Assembly: GCF_000002075.1 (NCBI RefSeq)
Contig: NW_004797314.1
Span: 95,099 to 132,004, forward strand
DNA length: 36,906 nucleotides
Source: Aplysia californica
Taxonomy: Eukaryota > Mollusca > Gastropoda > Aplysiida > Aplysiidae
Reading direction: 5' to 3'
The stretch's first letter is position 1, and each line of letters begins with the position of its first letter. Both the position numbers and the translations under genes were made by a program. Of the stretch, positions 1-9,400 are shown one piece after another. The notes beneath the pieces were generated by a model. It did no database searches and was not told where the DNA came from. It saw only the letters and a list, made by a program, of their open reading frames with translations.

Positions 1-38
<38 letters not shown>
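1..38. repeat. (CA)n microsatellite
   Basis: The window opens inside an uninterrupted CA dinucleotide run of at least 38 bases. Confidence 0.98.
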
Positions 39-42
<4 letters not shown>

Positions 43-394
43 AATACGAACACAAACTCGCAATTTTACTATTTGCATGCTCAGTAAAAGTGTTCCCATT
101 CTTTTTCTACGAGTGGGCACATTTTGTCTTGTAATTGCATCATGTCTTTTGTGAGATGTTTCTTGCCTTTTTCCCACCCACACTGTGCGGCTGTATGGTC
201 GGTTCACAGCCTCATCCATCCATCATCCTGTTAGGAACCTGCTTCCCATCTAACTGATCCGGGTAAAACAAATATTTTGCTCATTCTGATCCACTGTTAT
301 TACAGCAAAGATTAAGGAAGTAATATTAAAAAACAAACAACAATTCGTCTTGTGTCTCTTTTTCCCTCCCCTGTAGCTTTGTTTGTTTTAGTAG

Positions 395-563
395 GAGTTT
401 TACGGCACTAGCAACACAATAAGGTCACATAAGTGCCGAAGATTAGAGGTGTTGCAAAAGAGTTAACAAACAGAAAAAGAAGGAGGTATGAAAAGGACGA
501 TAGACGTTTGGTAAGAAAGAAGGAGCAAGATACACCAGATCATGTGACAACAACCACCCACCA
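395..563 (+). repeat. Dispersed repeat R1 (TTTTACGGCACTTGCAACAC family), copy 1
   Basis: First of seven copies of a roughly 165-bp repeat. Each begins near AGTTTTACGGCACTTGCAAC, continues through AAGTGCCGAAGATTAGAGG and a purine-rich middle with GAGTAACAAACA and AAGAAGGAGGAGAGATAAGG, and ends near GCCAACCACCCAC. No terminal inverted repeat or coding capacity was seen. Other copies lie at 3499-3646, 4200-4370, 12894-13055, 14686-14854, 23109-23341 and 25811-25980. All seven face the plus direction. Confidence 0.85.
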
Positions 564-935
564 GCATTTTCCCTTTTGTAGCCAGCACCCACTTCTGTCG
601 CTTTCAAGAGACTAACATTTTCGTACTTCCCACCCCCTAAAAGTATTTCGAAACGGGGCATCAAGTAACCCCTATCGCCCCCCCCCAAAAAAAATTTAAA
701 AAAAAAAAAATGCCAGATCGCCCGCAAATGGGCGATATCGTCCAGATTGGAAAACATTGGTTTAGAATATTTTACGCCAATGTTAAACGGAGCTATGTGG
801 AAAAAGCCTACAGAATGATAATAAAATGTTCAAAATAATCCCATATAATGAAAATGTGAAATGGTATCGATTTCACACGCCTATCGACACTATAGGATTA
901 TTGAAAAGACGTGACCTCCAAGTTGAACGTCCATC

Positions 936-1080
936 TCCGAAAGGGCCGAACCTAACTGGACATTCCTGTAAATTGCTTTTCCCAAGGACACACCATCAGT
1001 CCAAGCAGGGGCTCGAACCCCCAAACCCGCAATCTCACGATTACGGATCCGGTAGCCTAACCAGTGGACTACCAACGTCA
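936..1080 (-). mobile_element. tRNA-derived SINE (family S2), minus orientation
   Basis: Read on the minus strand it starts with a tRNA-like head: an A-box-like TAGTCCACTGGTTAGG, then a B-box-like GGTTCGAGCCCC. The SINE body phrase GTGTCCTTGGGAAAAGC follows. A second copy lies at 12645-12860 on the plus strand. The head does not fold into a complete clover leaf from what can be read, so it is not called a functional tRNA. Confidence 0.65.
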
Positions 1081-1089
1081 CCAACACAA

Positions 1090-1285
1090 TTTAGATCATT
1101 AAGGGTGCAGACTTTGAATCCGCCTGTCAGGATCAACCTGGGTTGAGAGGAATACGACACCCCAGCGGACATACCGAGATTCTCAATAAAATTCTCCCCA
1201 CAGGGGGCATCCAACTCAGGTCTCTTGCGTGCGAGGGCGAAACGCCTATCTACTACACCACAGATTCCAGTGTAGTGAAGAGAAA
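1090..1285 (-). mobile_element. tRNA-derived SINE (family S1), minus orientation
   Basis: On the minus strand it has GTGGTGTAGTAGATAGG (A-box-like), GACCTGAGTTGGATGCC (B-box-like) and a body with TCTCAACCCAGGTTGA. The 3' end ATGATCTAAATTGTGT is shared with the copies near 3200-3395, 8807-9000 and 13800-13975. It abuts the S2 SINE, forming a SINE cluster at 936-1475. Confidence 0.65.
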
Positions 1286-1394
1286 AGCATCGGCACAACA
1301 CGGCAGATAAAATTTGAGAGGAGGAGTCAATTGTGGCTGGAGTGACATATTGATGGTATTCCTCTTTCTGTTTTAAAGTCGACTAACGATTGTG

Positions 1395-1475
1395 AACATT
1401 TTACGCCCCTACAGACACAATTTAGGTTTTTAAAAAAGCTGGGTGCTTCGATCTTACCTGTCGGGTGAGATATAG
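1395..1475 (-). mobile_element. SINE S1 3'-end fragment
   Basis: Plus-strand text TTTTACGCCCCTACAGACAC followed by AATTTAGG matches the 3' end of S1 read on the minus strand. The tRNA-like head is absent, as expected of a truncated copy. Confidence 0.55.
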
Positions 1476-1540
1476 TATCCTTGTCAGAAGATAGACGGAG
1501 ATAGGCCAACTTGATAGATGAACTATATGGAGTATCGCGT

Positions 1541-1866
1541 TGAAATCAGGCGCTCGTCCCAATAATGCTATCAAAGAAACTGACCTTTTCCTCCAGTTGG
1601 GTAATTAATTATTCATATTGAATTTGCTTTTGTGGGCACAGCACCTTAAAAACTTAAAAACACATTTCTGTGTAGCTCAAGGACCCTCAAGCTTTGGAAG
1701 TCACCAAACTTTGGTGACCATTTTCTCGCTCATTTTACCACTGAACCCAGGCGACCCCCACCGTTTCAATCTAAAATATCTCTACTTCTATTTAAGATAG
1801 ATAGGTGTTTTAAAATCAAAAGTATGACAAATGAACAGGTTTTAATATAACAATAACTATAACTCC
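1541..1866 (+). mobile_element. Non-autonomous DNA element D1, copy 1 (right end lost)
   Basis: Similar along most of its length to 20092-20435. Shared landmarks are TGAAATCAGGYGCTCG at the start, ACATTTCTG/ACAGATTTCTG, AGTCACCAAACTTT, ATTTTACC, and CTTCTATTYAAGATAGA near the end. Copy 2 keeps inverted ends; here the right end is missing. A separate MITE (1872-2381) sits exactly where the similarity stops. Confidence 0.6.
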
Positions 1867-1871
1867 ATATA

Positions 1872-2381
1872 TAGTGGCGTCCAAAAGAAACTAGAAAATG
1901 TAATCACCTAATCATCGTGTTATATCAAGCTTGGCAAATTAATTGTACGAAATCTGAGAAACGTAAAATTGTGGTCGCGAGTATACTTGTATTTGGTTAT
2001 TGCTCTGTTTTCCATTTTGTTTGAAACTATCATGACACAATACCGTAATAGAATTGTGCTTATTGAAGAGACAAGATTTTAATTCTCAATTCATTGGATA
2101 TTGCAATGTATCTCCATTGTATCAATACTGATGCTCCCCAATATATTCTCGAAGACAATTTTATCTGTCTTTGATTTCATACAATTTTGCTAAGCCTGAT
2201 TTTTAGGGTCACTTTTAAGTAACCATATCTCGGGCTTCTCTCAACATAGATGAATTATTGATGTGTTAGATGATGCAGAATTTATTAAGCTTTATATTGG
2301 TATGCTGCATGAGCGGGTAGTTCAAGGCTTTGACACGATGATTGGGTGGTTACATTTTCAAGTTTCTTTTGGACGCCACTG
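1872..2381. mobile_element. Tc1/mariner-like MITE with ~49-bp terminal inverted repeats
   Basis: Terminal inverted repeats of about 49 bp with about four or five mismatches. They read (C/T)AGTGGCGTCCAAAAGAAACT inward, and both arms reach AATCATCGTGT. A TA dinucleotide flanks each end (1870-1871 and 2382-2383), the target duplication typical of the Tc1/mariner group. At 510 bp with no open frame it is a non-autonomous element. Confidence 0.85.
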
Positions 2382-2489
2382 TATGCCCAAAGGTTGATGC
2401 TGGTCATGGCCTCATTGTCTGTTTTAGTTTTAGGTAAATACCCCCCCTCCCCATTGAGGATGCCTTAAATCTAAAGACAAGAAATATTT

Positions 2490-2885
2490 ACGTTAACTAG
2501 AGCTGTATTGAGCAGATGGTCAGGTTATATTGCAGACTATTACGATAGAGGTCCAGAATTTCTTAAATCGAAGGACCGACAATGCTAACAGAAGAAGTAC
2601 AAGGCGCCATTGATTAGACGAAATTTAATGGGCAAACGCCAGGCTCAGACAACATACTCACTGCAATGATCACAGCGCTAGACGGAAGGGGTATTAAAGA
2701 AGTAACGTGACGTTGCTAACACCATAACAACACCGGAGAGGTGCCAGAAGAACAGGAAAAGTCAATCTTTATAACATCGCCTAAAAACCTGGAACAGCAG
2801 AATGTGAACAGCACAGAAAAATCAGCCTCGTTGAGCTATCTTACTAAAGTCCTCATGCTGATCAAATTACCAGGAAACAGAAGGA
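2490..2885 (+). mobile_element. LINE reverse-transcriptase relic
   Basis: A conceptual plus-strand reading shows the classic region upstream of the LINE reverse-transcriptase catalytic core: EEVQGAID, then KFNGQTPGSDNI (family pattern NGKAPGPDNI), then NTGEVPEEQEKSIFI and SPKNLEQQN. Internal stops (for example between EEVQGAID and KFNG) and the absence of the rest of ORF2 mark it as an old 5'-truncated copy. The clade was not determined. Confidence 0.7.
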
Positions 2886-3195
2886 GTTGGGCATTATCAT
2901 TGTAAATGTGTGCTCTAGACTCTAAATAACCCCCTACCCCCTCCAAAAAAACCCCCCAACAACAAAAAAACCCCAACAACTCCACCCCTTCCCAACCCAC
3001 CCACCCTCCCCCTATTGGTAAAAAGAAAAGAACTCGAGTTGAGAAATATGAAGATCTCATTACCATATTATTCTTTGTTTCCGACGCAATTACTTAAGAA
3101 GGCAAAACGCACCGGTTCAAAGGCGCAGCAGTGGGAATCGCCAAAAATTCCCATTCAAATACTTTTAATTCTTTTTTTTATGATGAAAAAGGTTC

Positions 3196-3395
3196 TGGCC
3201 CACATCGACACTACTTAGTTCATTGTGGAGATGGACTTCGACCCTACCTGTCAAGGCCAAACTGGGCTGAGAGGGATAAAACGTCCCTACAGAGAGAACG
3301 TGACGCTCGATAAAGATTTTCCCTACACGAGAGTCGAACTCCGGCCTTCTGCGCTAAATAGGGAAGCGCGTAACAGCTACACCACAGATGTCGGT
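3196..3395 (-). mobile_element. SINE S1, near full length, minus orientation
   Basis: Contains the 3' end (plus-strand CACATCGACACTACTTAG), the body AGGCCAAACTGGGCTGAGAG and, at its right end, CGAGAGTCGAACTCCGGCC and TACACCACAGATGTCGG. The last two are the B-box-like and A-box-like head read in reverse. Confidence 0.65.
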
Positions 3396-3498
3396 CTTTC
3401 CTTTGCATCGTCGTAACAGGGTTAATCAGTGGGAAATTGGACTTCTATACCCGTGCTTTTCACGAGGTGAACCGAGGCTTGTTTTAGTACACTATGTA

Positions 3499-3646
3499 AG
3501 TGTTTTACAGCACTTGCAACACAATAATTAGGTCATACAAGTGCCGAAGGTTAGAGGTGTTACAAGAGAGTAACAAACACAAAAAAGAAGGAGGAGAGAT
3601 AAGGACGATAGATATTTGAAAAGAAAGAGCACTCGCCAACCACCCG
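3499..3646 (+). repeat. Dispersed repeat R1, copy 2
   Basis: Plus-strand copy starting TGTTTTACAGCACTTGCAAC, with AAGTGCCGAAGGTTAGAGG and GAGTAACAAACAC, ending GCCAACCACCCGC. Confidence 0.8.
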
Positions 3647-4199
3647 CATTGACCGAGGCAAACATGAGAGTTAGGACAAAAAGTAAAAAAGAAACAGGTT
3701 TTGCTCCTCCCCACGAGATCTCATTTGGTAGAAGGACAGCACTACTTAACAGTATATATCACTCCCCCCCCCAACACAACTAGGGTGAAGAAATGCCCCC
3801 CCCCCCTCCCCAAACCCCATCCATCCCCCAACTAAGGTGAAAAATCATTGACATCTCGTTCAACCTGAACGTCAAAAGAGAAAGGCACGCCTGCCTGGCA
3901 CTAATTATTTCTAACAGGAATGACCTAAATGCGTGGCTGATTTCTTGTAATTAATGGCGTTTTACGCCTCCCGCTACAATCTGTAATTAGTAGGCCTACG
4001 GTTAACGACGTTAGAGTATTGACCATAATGACAAAGAAGGGTTTTTCTTCACTCCTTAATCATTATGTTCCATAGGCTGTTGTATAAAGCTCATGTTCGC
4101 AGAAAAACGTTGGATTTAATTTACACCTTTTTTTGAAGACGTTTAACAAACTCTTTGTCCCCCGGAAAAGATAAATACCCCTCAATATCGTGCAGCTTT

Positions 4200-4370
4200 A
4201 ATAAGAGCTTTACGGCACCAGCGACACTATTAGGTCATATAAGTGTCGAAGAACAGAGATGCTCTTAGAGATTAACATACAAATAAAAGAAGGAGGAGAG
4301 ATAAGGACAATATTTTTGTGTAGAAACGAAGAAGCAAACACCCACCAGAGCACCCTCCAACCACCCAACT
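4200..4370 (+). repeat. Dispersed repeat R1, copy 3
   Basis: Plus-strand copy with AGCTTTACGGCACCAGCGAC, AAGTGTCGAAGAACAGAG and AAGAAGGAGGAGAGATAAGG, ending CTCCAACCACCCA. Confidence 0.8.
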
Positions 4371-4455
4371 CAACACCGTGCCCTTCGACAGACCCGTATA
4401 TTAAGTATTCGGGAAGTAACGAGGCCTCGTATTAGGGCCTACAACCCCCCCCCCC

Positions 4456-4490
4456 CACACACACACACAAGCACACACACCCAAAAGACG

Positions 4491-4545
<55 letters not shown>
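4456..4545. repeat. (CA)n microsatellite with C-run
   Basis: A run of C followed by two CA tracts interrupted by short spacers. The longer tract covers about 4493-4545. Confidence 0.97.
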
Positions 4546-4547
<2 letters not shown>

Positions 4548-5198
4548 TCGTTGCACACACACGACAAACACTTATCCAGATAAACTAGGAAACTGATAAA
4601 TCGATGTATTATTTTCTTTTACGCCACCTCTGCTTTTCTAATATTATCACTGTTACCAGTTTGTGTTTAATTTCTCGCCATCGCAACCATTATCATCATC
4701 ATCATCATGATTATCATCAGCAGCATCACTGTTGTGCAGTTGAAAAATATGGAGAGGAGACTTGAATATTGTTTTGAAAATTTTAAATACCCCCCCCAAA
4801 AATAAAAAAAATTTTAAATTAAAAATCCATGCATTTCGCTCTTTCGAGCTTCATCAGAAACACACCACTGTCATCATTTTAAAAAGAGTATTAACAATGA
4901 GACCAGGAAAAATTTCGATTACTTTGATATCAAAATTGAATAATAAGAATAAAAAGAATCTTAGTAGGCTACTAAGAGTAAGATGGCTTCCCCTCTTCCC
5001 TCATCGTCATGACCATATTACATATATCTGAAGCATGTGTTTACAGAAGACACACACATAGCCGAGTTGCTCAACGATAGGCCTCGCCGAGTTGTCTTCA
5101 TACGGGTAAGAGCGCCTCGCACAGAATTCCTGGCGAAATCGAGGATCGACAGCAAGAAAATCGAAATGACGAGTTGTTTTGAAAGCCCAGTAAACGCG

Positions 5199-5202
<4 letters not shown>

Positions 5203-5292
<90 letters not shown>

Positions 5293-5293
5293 A

Positions 5294-5340
<47 letters not shown>

Positions 5341-5375
5341 GGGTGGGGGAGAGACTAGCACACGATTTTCTAGAG

Positions 5376-5421
<46 letters not shown>

Positions 5422-5453
5422 AGGGAGAGGGAGAGAGAGATTCTACCTCACGA

Positions 5454-5514
<61 letters not shown>

Positions 5515-5547
5515 CTGGGGGAGAGACTAGCACACGGTTTTCTAGAG

Positions 5548-5612
<65 letters not shown>

Positions 5613-5667
5613 CTGGGGGAGAGGGAGAGAGACTGAGGGAGAGGGAGAGAGAGACTCTACCTCACGA

Positions 5668-5748
<81 letters not shown>
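5203..5748. repeat. Compound (GA)n satellite with higher-order units
   Basis: Long GA tracts broken by two recurring islands. GACTAGCACACG, with TTTTCTAGAGTTTGAG after it, occurs at 5353 and 5526. TCTACCTCACGAGTTGAG occurs at about 5441 and 5658. The order island 1 - GA - GAGGGAGAGGGAGA - island 2 - GA is repeated, so this is a higher-order tandem array, not a simple dinucleotide. Open frames here give only Arg-Glu or Ser-Leu repeats and are not coding. Confidence 0.95.
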
Positions 5749-5750
5749 AA

Positions 5751-6379
5751 CTCTCGTACACAATTCTAGAGATAGAGCGAGCCTGCTGGCATCCACTCTT
5801 CCACGGGCGTGCGTGTGAGTGCAGGAACGGCGGAAGAAAATTTATCCCGAATAACTTAGTCTGAATCCAGATTCGTCAACACGCTCACACACGATCGACT
5901 AATAGTGGAAAACTTGTCAATATGGCGGGCTGACACTCCTGTGAGCAAGTCTAGGCGTGAGATTATCTCCAATAATATTTGAAATCTCAACAGATTTGAA
6001 CTTCTCACTTCATCATTTTCTCTTTTTATCCCAATATTTATGCTCTGGAGGAATTTCAACTTCGTTTGTTGTGCTGAGGCGAAAGTGAAAGAATCGTTTA
6101 TCGATACTGTGTTAAACAAAGTCAATTGCGGCGGATATCTATCGATCTACCTATCTCTCAGTTTCTTGTTATATTAAATGGTGAAACATTTTGTAATAAA
6201 TAGCCCTTGTGAATTTTCATCCTTTCGTTCGTGTAAACTCTGTATCAACGGACCAGAGTTTTAAACACGGATTTAAAAAAAAGTCACAACCAACACTTCC
6301 TGAAGGAGCTGTCTTCCCACTGTGCAAAAAGGAAAGAAACATTTAAGCTCAAACCCACACTTCTAGACCTTTGTACAAA
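5751..6379 (+). promoter_or_regulatory. Region upstream of the ASB-like gene
   Basis: Unique-looking sequence between the GA satellite and the ASB-like ATG. It presumably holds the promoter and 5' UTR. No TATA box or initiator could be assigned. The GA array ends about 630 bases before the ATG. Confidence 0.3.
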
Positions 6380-6493
6380 ATGAGTGCCAAGAGGTTGTAC
6401 AGAATATCTGGAGATCCCTCGTTAGAGCTCTCTTACGCGGAACAATTTGACCTGCAGTTGTACGACGCTATCGCTTGCAACGACCGAACGCAG
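6380..6493 (+). CDS. ASB-like gene, coding exon 1
   Basis: The exon starts at ATG in the context ACAAAATGAGTG and encodes 38 residues beginning MSAKRLYRISGDPSLELSYA. It ends CAG with donor GTAAAT, phase 0. The last residues (LYDAIACNDRTQ) form the first helix of an ankyrin repeat that continues in exon 2. This continuity is the main support for a short exon with no homology of its own. Earlier non-coding exons cannot be excluded. Confidence 0.75.
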
Positions 6494-9400
6494 GTAAATT
6501 TTAGGATGTTTTAAAAATATGGTACCAGTAATTTAATCATGTAGTAGTCTAACTGTACTGGCTATTGTCTTTGAGTCCCCTACATGATATTACATAATTT
6601 GCGTTATGTTCCACGGCAGAGTGGAGCATTTGAAGGTGTAGTGTGAGCTACGTTTTACTTGTGTACCTTAGTAATGGTAGTAAGCCAGACTGAACGTTTT
6701 TTTATGCCCCCATCGACACAACGTAGATGATTTAGGAGGCGCACTGCTTCGATCCTGTCTGTTATAGTTATGACCAACCCCAGCTGTGTGTGATACTGCT
6801 TTCCAACGAACATACGGAGGAACTAGGTAAAATGGCTTCCCTACTCGGGAATCAAAGTAATGTCGTCAGCAGAGTTTGTGGTGTAGTGGTTGGCACTGAA
6901 AACCCGAGTGTTTATCGAGTATCTCGGTCTTTCTGCTGGGACTCTTGTATCCATCACAGCCCAGGTCGGCCCTGGCAGTCAGGGCGGACACCCGACTCCA
7001 CATGATGATCTAAACCATGTCTACGGGGGCGGGTGAGGGGGGGGGGGGTTACTAAAACACCAGCTTTAAAATTAAAAGGAAACAGCGTGCAGTCACGAAG
7101 AGAGTACATAAAAAGTATTATGCAACAAACGCTGACAGAGAGCAGATGTGGCATGGTTCTGTATGATATCAGGCACTGTTATAAATATGTTGTCACTTCT
7201 CGGACTTTTGTCCTATAATGATTGACATAGACACGTCAAATGTGTAGATTGTGTTTGTAAGATTTAAAAACGATGCAAGGATGAAACGATAAAAGACATG
7301 CTTAGTGTAGAGGCAATGGCATCAGTTGAAATCTACCTATCTGACTCCTGTGTCGATTTTGGTCAATACCAGCATTCGAAGATTGTGAGAAGCTACTCAT
7401 TAAATTTTGTCAGCAGGTCTCACACAGGCTTGAGGGTCGGAGGTCAGATATAGATGGGGAATGGGTACGTGGTGTCACTTTGCTCACCTCTTCTGTCTGA
7501 AAGTTCTGCCACTAAAGCGCCATATTGGGCTCACGTTGAAGATCAAGTGCCCCTGCTGGGAAAAGATCTGTTTTGTGTTTAGTTTGGCGTAAACTAAAAC
7601 GGCCCCAACCACAGCAGCAGTAACAACAACAAAAGAAAAGAGAATAACGTCGTTGACACACAGAGTATACATCACACAATGAGCTTATTTCGAAGAATTG
7701 AGGAATCATTCATTATGATTATCAAAACGGTTATCGAAGTTTTTGGGTTTGAGTAAAGAGAAGCAAATCGACCCATTGACAGTCATTTAGTGCAAAGAAG
7801 AATCAACAGCGATATGCAGGAATAACTTAAGGAAATAAAAGTAGCGCCCTCCAACCACAGGCGCATCAAAAACAAAGAAAATACAGTTGAACCTGCTCTG
7901 ACAACAACAAGCCCAAGACAATCACCCGTACAAAAGATCATTTCCCACTTCACCCCTTGCGTTTTGTCTGTATGATAATGAAATGATCCAAAAGAACCAC
8001 CTGTCCAAGACGACCACTTTTGAGCTTGGGTTGAGTAAAAAGAAGCAAATCGACAGAATAACGATCTGTAGTGCAGATTGCAGAAAGTGGCCACGGACAG
8101 GCAAGCCTGTCGTCGACTGCTCTCCGCCGTATGTACCTGACGGTATAGGGAAAGAGTAAGGAAGTAAGTAAGTTCAGGCAAGAAGCAAGACAGATAAACA
8201 CAAACAGAGGGAAAAAGAAGAAGAAGAAGAAGGACCTATCAGTAGCGCCCTCCAACTCCAACTAACCGGATGCCCACTTTTCTCCTCGACAATGGATGGT
8301 TATTTTAGGTAGGTTCTACTGTAGACATGACATATTATTATGATGTTTCAGGTTCGCCTGCTACTGTCCCACCACAAACGTGGGCTGAACAGCCCAATCC
8401 TGGTGGTGAGAGAGAAGATGCTAGAGAGAAACAGCCCCATGCACCTGGCCACCTACTACGGTAACGAGCAGATGCTCCGCTTCTTCATCGAGTCTGGTGG
8501 GGACGTCAACGGACAGGGTGTCAATCTGAAGCGAACACCGCTCCACATAGCGGTCATGAACAACCGGACACACTGCTTTCAGGTACCTTAGCTTGTCTGA
8601 ATTTTGAGTTACTTGAAGACTTTTTTTGTAGGTGTTTTTTTAAATTTTATTTGTTTGTTTGATTGTTTGATTGTTTGAGTGAAGAGAAGCATATAGACAC
8701 AATAATGATCATTGAGTTATGAGAAAAAGTCAGACAGACAGAAGCAACAGGGAGAAAGTAAAGAGGTAAGAACTACCAGTGGTGCCCTTCAACCACCCGC
8801 TTATTTTTACGCCCCCACCGACACAATGTAGATCATTTATGAGGAGGGTTTCTGACCGCCCTACCTGGCATGGCCAACCCAGGCTAAGAGGGACACATAC
8901 AACATCCCAGTAATAAGAACCAAAGACTCAATATGACATTTCTCTCCACTCGAGTCTCCGGTGTGCAACAGCGGAGCTCCAAACTGTTACACCACAGACT
9001 TCAATTTCAGTGAAGAGGAGCACATCGGCACATCGATGATCATTTAGTGCAGGAACAAAATGAGACATGTAGAAATAGACAATCATGGGGAACAGGGCCA
9101 GACTAATAGGAGGGCCTAACGGTCCGAGGGGTGGGGCACCCACCAATGTAATAGTATATCAAGCAGGCTTTTTATATAGAACATATACATTTATAGTATC
9201 GTCGAGTCAGATACACTGCGTGAATTGGACTTCAGCGACATCATCAGAGACTTTGTCGCACGAAAACCGAGAAGAGTGTCTGGGCTGTTAGAATTTCGGC
9301 TACTAGTCTGCAGTGTATGCACTAGGGAGAGTTGGAAAGGGGGCGTCCCTCCTCCCAAGCGGGCCCCTGGCATCCCAGATGCTTAATTCAGCCCGGACGG

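Noticed and set aside
1000-1080. tRNA-like sequence with A and B boxes (minus strand)
   Set aside because: It is followed by a SINE body and has a second copy at 12645-12860. A complete clover leaf cannot be drawn, so it is a SINE head, not a tRNA gene.
5037-5769. Open frames of 100-171 codons on both strands across the GA array
   Set aside because: They translate only to Arg-Glu or Ser-Leu repeats, produced by a dinucleotide repeat being open in several frames.
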